Below, piece after piece: positions 8,665-17,594 of a stretch of 64,000 nucleotides of DNA (the stretch's first letter is position 1; each line of letters opens with the position of its first letter). The translations under genes were made by a program, and so were the position numbers. The notes under the pieces are model-generated. The model had not been told where the DNA came from. It did not search any database and worked only from the letters and a program-made list of their open reading frames with translations. The stretch is from CAVSJA01 sp963728145. GTDB taxonomy: Bacteria > Bacteroidota > Bacteroidia > Chitinophagales > Chitinophagaceae. Location of the stretch: the NCBI GenBank assembly GCA_963728145.1, contig CAVSJA010000006.1, positions 372,001 through 436,000 on the forward strand, given 5' to 3'.

Positions 8665-11600
8665 TCATTTCACTTCTTTGCCCGGAAAATATTTTTTCAG
8701 CAACTCGTTATACTTCGGCAGCGCACGGATTTCGGGATATGATCCCATGATCTCGAAGAGACGGAAATTTGTCAGACCCTTTTTACATGAAGTTTCCAAA
8801 AACTCTATTGACTTATTGAAATCTCCATTCTCAGCCAGGTACATCGACCGGTAATAATATCCTCGTTCATTGTCGGGATATAAACTAATGTATCGCGATA
8901 TGACCCGGTCGGCTTTCGCCATGTCTAACTTTTCGCCGAGATAAATCGCGCAAGCCCCCGCGAGGGCGGCCATCACGCTGTAATTCTTTTCGATGGATTG
9001 TTCGTAATGATACGCAGCTTTGTCAAAAAATTTTTGCGATTCGTAGATCGTACCTAATTCATAATGCGGATTACCAAGTGTCGAACTCTTTGAGATAGCA
9101 CGCAAATAGTATCGTTCGGCTAACTGCAGGCTGCCTTTGTCGTGATAGATCAAACCCAGATTATGAAATGCGCTAGCCAGACTGCTATCCAATTCGGTGG
9201 CCTTGCGGAAATATTTTTCTGCCTGGTCAAGTTTCTTTTGAGTATAGTATAGTCTACCGAGATCATTATGCGCACTTGCATAACCCGGGCTTTTCTGGAT
9301 CGTCGCGAGGTAATATTTTTCCGCGTTTACAGAATCCTTTTGCGTTTCAAAAACCTGGGCCAGGTAATAATATGATTTTACAAAATCGCCATCCTTTGAG
9401 ATTGCCTTTCTAAAATTCTTTTCCGAAAGATCGTATTTTTTGGTATCCATGTAAAGGATGCCGAGATTGTGAAAGGCATACACATAGTTTGAATCTACAA
9501 GGAGGCATTTCCTATAATATTCTTCCGCGCTCTTATAATCTCTTTTTGTATAGCTGATCAGTCCGAGATCATTATATGCTTTGATAAAAGTCTTGTCAAG
9601 CTCAACTGTTCGCTTGAAGTAGAATTCAGCAAGATTATCATTAAATCTTTTGTAATATAAATTGCCAAGATTATAATATGCCTTTACATAAGTCGGTTCC
9701 ACCGCAATTGCTTTCTTATAATAGTATTCTGTGTTGATTGAATCTCCGCGGAAACTATAGATCAAACCCAAATTGTAATAGGGGTAAACAGTTTTAGGAT
9801 CTTTCTGAATCGCCTGCTTGAAATATTTTTCAGCTTCAGTATAATTTCCGCGACTGTAATAAAGGAATCCCAGTTCATTGTAAGCGGGGGCATATTCGGG
9901 AGCATGCTCTATAGTAAGGGTATAATATTCAATAGCAAGAGTTGTATCTTTTTTTCGCTCAGCAATGAAAGCAAGATTATAATATGCAGTATAATAATCT
10001 GGATCCAGCTTAATCGTTTTCAGAAACCACTCTTCGGCCTTTTCGGTCTTACCGGTTTCATCGTATAAAAGTCCAAGATTAAAGAATGGATAAACCGTAT
10101 AAGCATCCTTCTGTGTAGCGAGCAGGAAGTATTTTTCAGCCTGCGGATATTTTCTATCTGTGAAATAGAGAATACCAAGGTCATTATACAATGTGGCGTA
10201 TTCTGGTGATTTCTGGATGCCGGTTAGAAAGACTTCTTCGGCTTCTTTCTTCTTGTTCTGCTTGTCCAGTACTGTGCCGAGATTATGATAGGCATTGCTG
10301 AAAATTGGATCCTTGCTTATTGCTTTTCGGTATAATTGAACTGCTTTTGTGGTATCTCCTCTTTTCTCATAGATCAATGCAAGGTTATTGTATGGTGTTC
10401 CGCTGCTCGAATCTTTTTCAAGCGCCTTATTATACATCTGCTCCGCTTTCTTGTAGTCCTTTTGGTTGTAATAAACTAATCCGAGGTTTATGTAGGGATA
10501 AGAAAATGATGAATCGACAGCCAGCGCCTTGCGATAATAGAGAATCGCGCTATCATATTGTTTACGGTCATAGTAGACTGCTCCTATTTCATTGTATGGA
10601 TAGCTCCAGGATGGTGCTTTTTCAATTGAACGATGGTAATAATAAAGACCGGAATCAGGATAACTGTAGGTCAGCATCAATCCCATTGTATGATAATTAT
10701 AAGCGGCATTGGTATCCGATGCCAATGCCCTCCGGGAAAGCTTGAGAGCGGAATCATATTTGATATTATCGTCTTCATATCCGAGATAACTCTTTACGCG
10801 GAGAAACCAGAGTTTTGGATACAAAGAGCGGGTGATGAATTCGTCCTTTTTCAACAAGTTGATGGCTTTTTCCATCAGGTCTGCGGCTTCTTTATATTTT
10901 ACAAGTATGATCCTTTCCATCTTTTCAGCCTCTTCACTCAAGAGCATTCCACTATTCTTATCCTTGGATAGCAAACTGCCAAGCTGGTTCACTGTGTTGA
11001 TGTCCTTCCCGCTCAAATAGATATTAATCTTGCCCTGTCCGAAATTGATATATTCACCCGCAAGTGTATATTTTGCTTCGATGGTTTGCGGATCCGTAGC
11101 AGATCTTTTTGCCATTTTATTGTAGAAGTCTTCTGCTGAATTGGGACCCGAAAGCTTATGATCCTTCAATGCTTTATTGAAAGAACGATAGTAGACACCA
11201 ATTAATGAATCTGGTTTTTCATTAGTGGATGATCTGTTAGATGCGAGGTCTGTGAGGCTGCTTCCAAGAATTGTCCGCATTTCTTCTTTATTCTTCAGCT
11301 TTGCCAATTCTTCCTTATCTACCTTACTGAAGATAGATGTGGTTAACCCGTCGCAACAAAATTCAGGCACCTGAACTGAAGGGAACTTCTTAATATCTGG
11401 ATTATTCGGGTCCTTCCGGCTTGTTTCCAATCTTACTTGTTTCGGAACATAATCCTTGAGATCTGTGTAGGAAACCACACCATCTTTATCTCCGTCTTCA
11501 TCTGCTTTGCCAATAAGCCCTTCAATGAGGTAATAGGTAAATAGACCATGTCCTTTCCCATAATCTTTGTGTTCAAAGGCTACCTGATTCGGCCCGGTAG

Positions 11601-12252
11601 CTATTAACATTAATTCACCTGTTTTCTCCTGTATGATGGAATTACGGAAAAACTTTTGTCCATCAGGTCCACCTTTAAGTTCATTTGATCGGCATGCATC
11701 AACTATAAAAATTACTTCCGCTCCCTTCTGAATAAGAGGTTCAATAAAAGCGTACTTGAAATCTGATACTCTGACTGCACCGCAATTCATCAGGTTTTTA
11801 TCTTTTGGATTTGCGTCGTGCGCCATGAAGAATTGCATCTTATCGTTCATTGCATCACCATGGCCGGCGAAATAAATATAAAACCGATCCCCCTTCTTCA
11901 ATTCGCGCGCAGTGACCCATCCATACGCTCGTATAGTTATGTCCCCACATTTCGCGGAGTCATTAGCAATAAAAAGAATATTTGATCTCGGTACATTTCC
12001 GCCGGAAGGGGACATCAGAAATCTCATGAATAAGCCCGCATCCTGGTCAGCGTATTTCAAAGGTTTAATAAACGCGTAGTCGGAAATTCCAATAATCAAC
12101 GCGTACGTATTCGCAGGGAAAGCGTTTGGTTGATCTGTTGAAGACACATTACCTCCGCGTCGCGATGCAGTGTCCTGCCCCACCACATTCATCATAAAGA
12201 ATACCATTAGGAGAAGAATACAAATTCGGCTCATTCGGGGTTTGTTTTGCAC
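8665..12252 (-). CDS. Secreted caspase-like (C14) protein with ~17 TPR units
   Basis: A 1195-residue exported protein. A signal peptide (residues 1-25) is followed by a caspase/metacaspase p20-like domain (about 48-270) with the catalytic dyad in YFAGHGD (His131) and FIVDACRS (Cys187), and an EF-hand-like loop DGDKDGVVSYTD at 253-264. After a helical linker, about 17 consecutive 34-residue TPR units plus two degenerate ones fill residues ~500-1150. Units 6, 9, 12 and 15 resemble each other more than their neighbours (YNDLG-type openings), giving a 102-residue higher-order period. It is probably a protease or protease-like scaffold in the periplasm or at the surface; substrates are unknown. 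The start could also be Met7. Confidence 0.88.
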   Translation of the reverse strand: MQNKPRMSRICILLLMVFFMMNVVGQDTASRRGGNVSSTDQPNAFPANTYALIIGISDYAFIKPLKYADQDAGLFMRFLMSPSGGNVPRSNILFIANDSAKCGDITIRAYGWVTARELKKGDRFYIYFAGHGDAMNDKMQFFMAHDANPKDKNLMNCGAVRVSDFKYAFIEPLIQKGAEVIFIVDACRSNELKGGPDGQKFFRNSIIQEKTGELMLIATGPNQVAFEHKDYGKGHGLFTYYLIEGLIGKADEDGDKDGVVSYTDLKDYVPKQVRLETSRKDPNNPDIKKFPSVQVPEFCCDGLTTSIFSKVDKEELAKLKNKEEMRTILGSSLTDLASNRSSTNEKPDSLIGVYYRSFNKALKDHKLSGPNSAEDFYNKMAKRSATDPQTIEAKYTLAGEYINFGQGKINIYLSGKDINTVNQLGSLLSKDKNSGMLLSEEAEKMERIILVKYKEAADLMEKAINLLKKDEFITRSLYPKLWFLRVKSYLGYEDDNIKYDSALKLSRRALASDTNAAYNYHTMGLMLTYSYPDSGLYYYHRSIEKAPSWSYPYNEIGAVYYDRKQYDSAILYYRKALAVDSSFSYPYINLGLVYYNQKDYKKAEQMYNKALEKDSSSGTPYNNLALIYEKRGDTTKAVQLYRKAISKDPIFSNAYHNLGTVLDKQNKKKEAEEVFLTGIQKSPEYATLYNDLGILYFTDRKYPQAEKYFLLATQKDAYTVYPFFNLGLLYDETGKTEKAEEWFLKTIKLDPDYYTAYYNLAFIAERKKDTTLAIEYYTLTIEHAPEYAPAYNELGFLYYSRGNYTEAEKYFKQAIQKDPKTVYPYYNLGLIYSFRGDSINTEYYYKKAIAVEPTYVKAYYNLGNLYYKRFNDNLAEFYFKRTVELDKTFIKAYNDLGLISYTKRDYKSAEEYYRKCLLVDSNYVYAFHNLGILYMDTKKYDLSEKNFRKAISKDGDFVKSYYYLAQVFETQKDSVNAEKYYLATIQKSPGYASAHNDLGRLYYTQKKLDQAEKYFRKATELDSSLASAFHNLGLIYHDKGSLQLAERYYLRAISKSSTLGNPHYELGTIYESQKFFDKAAYHYEQSIEKNYSVMAALAGACAIYLGEKLDMAKADRVISRYISLYPDNERGYYYRSMYLAENGDFNKSIEFLETSCKKGLTNFRLFEIMGSYPEIRALPKYNELLKKYFPGKEVK

Positions 12253-12357
12253 GGTTAAGTTAGAGAAATTAATCGCTACACAGCATACCGTCTTGCCACA
12301 TAGTTTTCAAAGATGTGCTACGCAGATTTTTCAACAGAAATGAATCCAGATCTTATG

Positions 12358-12831
12358 TTAATGTTTGAAGCTGATGATTACATTCACTGTCGATGGCGCC
12401 CCAATATTTACTTCTTTGAGCAATTCCAATTTAGTGTCTGTTAAGGTCTTAATTGTAACATCGCCAGTTAGTCCGTTAAAGACTAGCGTAGGAAAATTGA
12501 TATGTGTTTCGTTGTTTACAAAAGTCCAGGTAAAATCCCTTGTCTGTGGATCTGCAGGATCACATTTGGTTGCTCCTTCATCTGCTACTCCGGTATTGTT
12601 TGTATTAAAAGTTAGTGTGTTATCCGTATTACAAGCCTGTACATATCCAGGAGGAAGCGAAGTGTCAACAAACCCATCTTTATTGGCATCCACACCCCCG
12701 GTATCATATTTCCAGGTAGCTTTTGTGATAAGCTCTGTTTTCGAAGGGCCGGCAGGTGGATCATCTTTGCCACATGCAAACTGTAATGCAATGCCAACTA
12801 AAAGGAAACAAAAAAGACCAGAAGTTTTCAT
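12358..12831 (-). CDS. Lipocalin-like lipoprotein, paralog A
   Basis: The start at 12831 gives a signal peptide with a lipobox (LQFACGKD), so I prefer it to the upstream 12879. The mature protein (157 residues in total) begins with ITKATWKYDTGGVD, followed by a calcium-loop-like DANKDGFVD, then beta strands ending in a conserved VADEGATKCDPADPQT. This resembles lipocalin-like domains of Bacteroidota lipoproteins. The adjacent gene at 12943-13386 is a clear paralog with the same motif order, so the pair comes from a tandem duplication. Function unknown. Confidence 0.75.
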   Translation of the reverse strand: MKTSGLFCFLLVGIALQFACGKDDPPAGPSKTELITKATWKYDTGGVDANKDGFVDTSLPPGYVQACNTDNTLTFNTNNTGVADEGATKCDPADPQTRDFTWTFVNNETHINFPTLVFNGLTGDVTIKTLTDTKLELLKEVNIGAPSTVNVIISFKH

Positions 12832-12886
12832 ATTGCGATTTTGATCCCTAAAATTAAACTTTTCAGTCGCAATGGGCATTTCGGGG

Positions 12887-12919
12887 TAAAAAAAAGCCCT
12901 CCGTCGAAGGACGGAAGGC
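12887..12919 (-). terminator. Rho-independent terminator after lipoprotein paralog B
   Basis: Read on the minus strand, a 10-bp stem (GCCTTCCGTC with GACGGAGGGC, one mismatch) with a CTTC loop is followed by a run of eight or more T. It lies between the two tandem lipoprotein genes, 24 bp after the stop of the upstream one, so each paralog probably has its own transcript. Confidence 0.85.
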
Positions 12920-12942
12920 AGTTGTTCATCATGGGTTATTAT

Positions 12943-13386
12943 TTAATGCTTCATGATAATGAGATAGCGGAACATCATTCCACCTCCCATATCAACGTCA
13001 TAAAACGCCTTAATTTCGTTATCATTCAGCGCAATAATATTGAAGGTCTTGTTTTGGTATTCTAATTGACTTTCATTCGCTTTAAATATCCAATCGAAAT
13101 CGGTCGATTGTGGATCGGCATCGTCACATTTTGTTGCTCCTTCGTCGGCAACGCCCGACCCATCAGTATTGAAGTCGAGGGTGTTGTCCCGCTTGCATGG
13201 AGTAACATCAGGGTCTGTTTGATCAACTGTTCCATTTTCGTCAGCATCTAAACCGGCATCGTGAAATTTCCAGATCGCCTGAGTGAGGTATTCGAGGTTT
13301 GTCTTTGGGGTTGTTTTCTTACTGCAGGAAAATGCAGCGAAAGCAATGAATAATAAGGCTAAAGAGCGCGTAAATTTTGTTTTCAT
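12943..13386 (-). CDS. Lipocalin-like lipoprotein, paralog B
   Basis: A 147-residue lipoprotein starting at 13386 (signal peptide with lipobox AAFSCSKK). The mature part aligns with its neighbour: YLTQAIWKFHDAGLD, then DADENGTVD, then GSGVADEGATKCDDADPQS, then a strand-rich C-terminus ending in MKH (the neighbour ends in FKH). The DxDxNGxxD loop could bind calcium. It has its own strong terminator, and the divergent MoxR gene starts 184 bp away on the other strand. Function unknown; conservation after duplication suggests both copies are useful. Confidence 0.75.
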   Translation of the reverse strand: MKTKFTRSLALLFIAFAAFSCSKKTTPKTNLEYLTQAIWKFHDAGLDADENGTVDQTDPDVTPCKRDNTLDFNTDGSGVADEGATKCDDADPQSTDFDWIFKANESQLEYQNKTFNIIALNDNEIKAFYDVDMGGGMMFRYLIIMKH

Positions 13387-13570
13387 AGTACGAGATTTTA
13401 TCACGGATTTTGGTCTTAAAATAACTCACAAAATGCCCTTTTTATTGTGGTTCAGGGAAGAAAGAAATTTTGAGGTTTTTCGGTCATTTTGTCGGTTTGG
13501 CAAGCATCTTGCAAAAACAATAGTCGTATTTTCGCTCCTGATTTTCAATACTTCATACAAAAAACCTGAT

Positions 13571-14572
13571 ATGTTACTTACCGCAGATGATATAAAGCAA
13601 CTGAATGAGAAGATCCAGTATCAGGGTCAGTTCCTGGATAAGCTAAAAGATGAGGTAGGAAGGGTGATTATTGGGCAGGAAATGATGCTGGACCGCCTCC
13701 TGATCGGGCTATTAAGTAATGGACATATATTATTGGAGGGCGTGCCCGGCTTAGCAAAAACATTAAGTATTAAATCCCTTTCCCAGGCTATTCATGCAAA
13801 GTTTAGCAGGATACAATTCACCCCTGACCTATTGCCCGCTGACTTGATCGGAACCATGATCTATAATCAGCAAAAAAGTGAATTCATGGTTCGTAAAGGA
13901 CCAGTATTTGCAAACTTTGTTCTTGCGGATGAGATCAATCGTGCTCCTGCAAAAGTTCAAAGTGCCTTGCTCGAAGCCATGCAGGAAAGACAGGTGACCA
14001 TTGGAGAAAACACTTTTAAGCTGGATGAACCATTTCTTGTAATGGCAACTCAAAATCCACTCGAACAGGAAGGAACTTATCCATTACCTGAAGCGCAGCA
14101 AGACCGCTTCTTAATGAAAGTGATTGTTGGCTATCCAACTAAACAGGAGGAGCAAATGATCATCCGTCAGAATGTACAGGGAATGAGTTTGCCCACGATT
14201 AAGCAAGCAGTTTCAATCCAGGAAATAATTGGTGCAAGAGAATTGGTGCGCCAGGTTTATATGGATGAGAAAGTGGAAAATTATATTCTCGATATTGTTT
14301 TTGCAACAAGAACTCCTGAAAAATACAAGCTTGAAAAATTAAAGCCATTGATCGCATATGGTGGATCGCCTCGCGCAAGCATTAATCTCGCATTGGCGGG
14401 AAAAGCACAGGCATTCCTGAATAAGCGGGGTTTTGTTGTACCAGAAGATATCCGCAGTATTTGCAAAGACGTACTTCGCCATCGTATCGGGTTGACATAT
14501 GAAGCCGAGGCTGAAAATATTAATGTAGAGAATGTGGTGGATGATGTGTTACGCGTAATCCCTGTTCCATAA
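13571..14572 (+). CDS. MoxR-family AAA ATPase
   Basis: A 333-residue MoxR ATPase. The open frame runs back to 13283, but that extension overlaps the divergent lipoprotein gene, and MLLTADDIKQLNEKI at 13571 matches the usual MoxR N-terminus. Walker A is EGVPGLAKT, Walker B is LADEINRAP, and the sensor region contains MATQNPLEQEGTYPLPEAQQDRF (cited in part). MoxR proteins are chaperone-like ATPases that act with von Willebrand factor A proteins; here DUF58, BatD-like and BatA-like genes follow within 17, 3 and -4 bp, which makes a clear operon. Confidence 0.93.
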   Translation: MLLTADDIKQLNEKIQYQGQFLDKLKDEVGRVIIGQEMMLDRLLIGLLSNGHILLEGVPGLAKTLSIKSLSQAIHAKFSRIQFTPDLLPADLIGTMIYNQQKSEFMVRKGPVFANFVLADEINRAPAKVQSALLEAMQERQVTIGENTFKLDEPFLVMATQNPLEQEGTYPLPEAQQDRFLMKVIVGYPTKQEEQMIIRQNVQGMSLPTIKQAVSIQEIIGARELVRQVYMDEKVENYILDIVFATRTPEKYKLEKLKPLIAYGGSPRASINLALAGKAQAFLNKRGFVVPEDIRSICKDVLRHRIGLTYEAEAENINVENVVDDVLRVIPVP

Positions 14573-14589
14573 ATAAAATCGAATTTCAC

Positions 14590-15465
14590 TTGAAGCTGAC
14601 CACCGCCGAAATATTAAAGAAAGTACGTGAGCTTGAAATCAAAAGTAAGAAGCTGACCCGTCATCTTTTTACGGGTGAATATCATAGTGCCTTCAAGGGA
14701 AGGGGAATGTTGTTCAAGGAAGTAAGGGAATATCATCATGGAGATGATATCCGTTTTATCGATTGGAACGTCTCAGCCAGGTTCAATCATCCATTCAGTA
14801 AGGTGTTTGAGGAAGAACGTGAATTAACCGTGATGTTGATCGTTGACGTGAGTGCAAGTTCACTGATCGGTACAAAGCTAAATCTCAAAAGAGATCTTGT
14901 TACCGAGATTGGAGCAGTATTGGCTTTTTCTGCAATCAGTAATAACGATAAGGTAGGGATCATTTTTTATAGCGATATCGTTGAACAATTCATTCCTCCG
15001 AAAAAAGGGAGGGATCATGTGTTGTATATCGTTCGTGAACTGCTCACTGCAGAACCAAAGAATAAAGGATCGCGATTGGGAGAAGCATTGCGACGTTTCA
15101 ATAATTCAACCAGGCAAAATTGTATCACGTTTATTTTGAGTGATTTTCTCGATGATAGTTATGTAGAAGTTTTAAAAGTGGCCGGTAAGAAGCATGATGT
15201 TATCGGGATCAAGGTTTATGATAAATTGGATGTGGAAATGCCAGGCGCCGGAATAATTGAAGTGGAGGATGCTGAAACAGGTGACAAGAAATGGATCGAT
15301 ACCAATGATTTTCTAACTCGTCAACAATATCAAAACCATTTTTTTCAGCATACTGAATTTTGTAAGGATGTGTTTCTTCACAGCGGTTGCGAGCTGCTGC
15401 ATATCCGTACCGATGAAGATTATGTGAAAGTGCTGCAGAAATTCTTTATCGGGAGGAACAAGTAA
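14590..15465 (+). CDS. DUF58 domain protein (Bat operon)
   Basis: A 291-residue cytosolic DUF58 protein with a TTG start 17 bp after moxR. The family signature is visible: RHLFTGEYHSAFKGRGM, then REYHHGDDIRFIDWN, then a vWA-like segment with LIVDVSASS replacing the usual MIDAS start. DUF58 proteins are standard partners of MoxR ATPases in operons linked to aerotolerance or envelope stress in Bacteroides, where the operon was named Bat. The next gene starts 3 bp after its stop. Confidence 0.88.
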   Translation: MKLTTAEILKKVRELEIKSKKLTRHLFTGEYHSAFKGRGMLFKEVREYHHGDDIRFIDWNVSARFNHPFSKVFEEERELTVMLIVDVSASSLIGTKLNLKRDLVTEIGAVLAFSAISNNDKVGIIFYSDIVEQFIPPKKGRDHVLYIVRELLTAEPKNKGSRLGEALRRFNNSTRQNCITFILSDFLDDSYVEVLKVAGKKHDVIGIKVYDKLDVEMPGAGIIEVEDAETGDKKWIDTNDFLTRQQYQNHFFQHTEFCKDVFLHSGCELLHIRTDEDYVKVLQKFFIGRNK

Positions 15466-15468
15466 ACT

Positions 15469-16380
15469 ATGGCAGGGAACAGATATTTCATATTACTGCT
15501 TTTATTGATTCCCCTTCACCTTTCTTCCTTCTCGCAGGTACTGGCTAAAGCCACAGTTGATAAAAACCAGATACTGATCGGTGAAAAAATACAGCTATCA
15601 TTCGATGTCAGGATCCCGCTTGGTAAAACCATTCAATGGTTTAATCTTGATACCATACCCCGCTTTCAGATTCTTGAAGTTGGAAAAGTGGATACCATAG
15701 AAAGTGTTGACGGGAAAAAGATAATTCAATCCCTGACCATTACCAGTTTCGATTCTGGCCATATACAGATTCCACAGTTGGCGATACGGGTGGACAAGAA
15801 GCCTTACTACACCGATAGTATTGGTATAGATGTCAGTTATCTTCCTTTTGATCCTAATGAGGATTACCGGGAGATATCGGATATCATCGAAGTCGAGAAG
15901 CCCGCTTCTTCCAAGCTCTTCTGGTTTGTCGCCGGCGCAGCGATCCTGTTAATGGCCGCGGCTTTGTATATTCTTTACAGAAGAAAAAAGCAAATTGCGG
16001 GTGCTGCGCCGCAGGTAAAACTTGGTCCTTACGAGGAAGCCATGCACGCTTTAGAGGAATTGCGAAAACAGGGTGTGCCTGCTGATGGAATGGTAAAAAA
16101 TTATTACACCAGTTTGAATGATATTCTCCGGGTCTATATCATGAGAAAATTAGGCATTGGTACGATGGAGAGAACAAATGATGAATTGGTGCTGCAATTG
16201 CAAAAGATTGGATTGCCCAGGGATCAGTTCACACAATTGTCTCAGGCATTACGCATGACCGATTTTGTGAAGTTTGCAAAGTATACTCCCGGCGCAGAAG
16301 ATACCAAATCGAGTTTCCAGGTGATAAAATCATCCATCGAAATATTGAATAAACAGGAAGAAAAAACAGCAGCGACTTGA
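15469..16380 (+). CDS. BatD-like single-pass membrane protein
   Basis: 303 residues: a signal peptide (1-23), an extracytoplasmic Ig-like domain opening with KATVDKNQILIGEKIQL, one transmembrane helix at about 147-167, and a cytosolic helical tail. This order (beta domain with an 'I.IGE.I.L..' opening, helix, short tail) resembles BatD/DUF4381-type proteins but is shorter than typical BatD. It overlaps the next gene by 4 bp (TTGA). It probably anchors or regulates the MoxR/vWA assembly at the inner membrane; that is inference from the operon. Confidence 0.7.
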   Translation: MAGNRYFILLLLLIPLHLSSFSQVLAKATVDKNQILIGEKIQLSFDVRIPLGKTIQWFNLDTIPRFQILEVGKVDTIESVDGKKIIQSLTITSFDSGHIQIPQLAIRVDKKPYYTDSIGIDVSYLPFDPNEDYREISDIIEVEKPASSKLFWFVAGAAILLMAAALYILYRRKKQIAGAAPQVKLGPYEEAMHALEELRKQGVPADGMVKNYYTSLNDILRVYIMRKLGIGTMERTNDELVLQLQKIGLPRDQFTQLSQALRMTDFVKFAKYTPGAEDTKSSFQVIKSSIEILNKQEEKTAAT

Positions 16381-17384
16381 TCTACGATTGGTTTAAAAAT
16401 ATTGACTTTGCATACGAGGAAGTTTTCTTTCTCTTCCTTTTGTTACCCCTGATGGCGGCCTGGTATATACTCAATCAAAAAAGGCAACAAGGTTCGTTAT
16501 TAGTTTCGGCAACCTCTTCTTTTGGAAAAACAAATTCGTGGAGAGTAACAGCAAGGCATTCTTTATTCGCACTTCGGTTGCTTTGTATCGCTTCATTACT
16601 CCTTGCGTTAGCAAGACCCCAAACAAGAAATGATGAAGAATTGAAAAGCGGGGAAGGAATCGATATCATCATCTGCATGGACATCAGCGGAAGCATGCTT
16701 GCACAGGATCTCACGCCAAACCGGTTTGAAGCTGCAAAACAACTTGCGGCTGATTTTGTTGGACAAAGAACTACAGATCGCATTGGCGTGGTGATATTCG
16801 CGGGTGAAAGTTTTACATTGAGTCCATTGACCACTGATAAGAATATCCTGCAATCACAGATCTACGGTATTCAACAGGGAGCATTGGAAGATGGAACTGC
16901 GATAGGAGATGGATTAGGTATAAGTGTTGAACGATTGAGGAATAGTCCAACGAAATCTAAAGTGATCATCTTATTAACGGACGGTGAAGACCAGGGTGGA
17001 CGAATTTCTCCTTTGGAAGGAAAAGAGTTGGCCAAGGCATATGGAATAAAAGTGTACACGATCGGTATCGGTACGGAAGGTTATGCACCGGTGCCCATGC
17101 AAACATCTTCAGGAAGTATAATTGTACAAAGACAAAAAGTAAATATTGATGAAAAGTTGCTGCGGCAGATCGCTGAGGAAACGGGAGGGTTTTATTTCCG
17201 TGCGAGAGATAACGAAAGTCTTAAGAATATTTACGCGGAAATTGATAAGCTCGAGAAGACGCGAATTGAAATTACTTCACTGAGAAGGTATACGGAGAAG
17301 TTTCATCCTTTCGCAATAGCGGCCGCGGCGTTTTTGTTGTTGGAGATTATTTTGCGGATGACCTTATTTCGTAAGTTTCCCTAA
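16377..17384 (+). CDS. BatA-like vWA-domain membrane protein
   Basis: 335 residues starting with TTG that overlaps the previous stop. N-terminal helices (about 16-31 and 63-80) precede a von Willebrand factor A domain with an intact MIDAS motif DISGS at 102-106 and later LLTDGEDQGG; a C-terminal helix closes the protein. BatA-type proteins are metal-binding inner-membrane partners of MoxR. The usual downstream batB, batC (TPR) and batE genes are absent, so this is a shortened operon. A large nested palindrome follows at 17401. Confidence 0.88.
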   Translation: MIYDWFKNIDFAYEEVFFLFLLLPLMAAWYILNQKRQQGSLLVSATSSFGKTNSWRVTARHSLFALRLLCIASLLLALARPQTRNDEELKSGEGIDIIICMDISGSMLAQDLTPNRFEAAKQLAADFVGQRTTDRIGVVIFAGESFTLSPLTTDKNILQSQIYGIQQGALEDGTAIGDGLGISVERLRNSPTKSKVIILLTDGEDQGGRISPLEGKELAKAYGIKVYTIGIGTEGYAPVPMQTSSGSIIVQRQKVNIDEKLLRQIAEETGGFYFRARDNESLKNIYAEIDKLEKTRIEITSLRRYTEKFHPFAIAAAAFLLLEIILRMTLFRKFP

Positions 17385-17400
17385 TATAATTCTTAAAAAT

Positions 17401-17509
17401 CCCTCCGCGTCTTAGTCCCGCCATGGCGGGAGTAATCTTCTCCGCATAAAGGAATGCCGATTGCGCAAGAGTTTTTACTCCCGCCATGGCGGGACAAAGG
17501 CGCGGAGGA
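17401..17509. repeat. Nested palindrome, 35-bp arms each containing a perfect 14-bp palindrome
   Basis: The left arm 17401-17435 and right arm 17475-17509 are reverse complements at 32 of 35 positions. Each arm contains CCCGCCATGGCGGG, itself a perfect 14-bp palindrome, so the region can fold either as one long hairpin or as two small ones. It sits between the BatA-like gene and rsgA. There is no T-run, so it is not a classical terminator; it looks like a dispersed palindromic repeat unit. Confidence 0.75.
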
Positions 17510-17594
17510 TAGTTTGAAAAGCATCGATCTTGAAAATCACAAAAACTCCAATAATCAATAGACAACTGAGTAAATTCGCCAATAAACAATTATA

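Noticed and set aside
10305..11020. Plus-strand open frames inside the caspase-TPR gene
   Set aside because: They are antisense shadows of the repetitive TPR coding sequence with no plausible start context or domain.
13283..13570. N-terminal extension of the MoxR gene to 13283
   Set aside because: It overlaps the divergent lipoprotein gene and its codons, and adds residues not found in MoxR proteins; the ATG at 13571 fits the family start.
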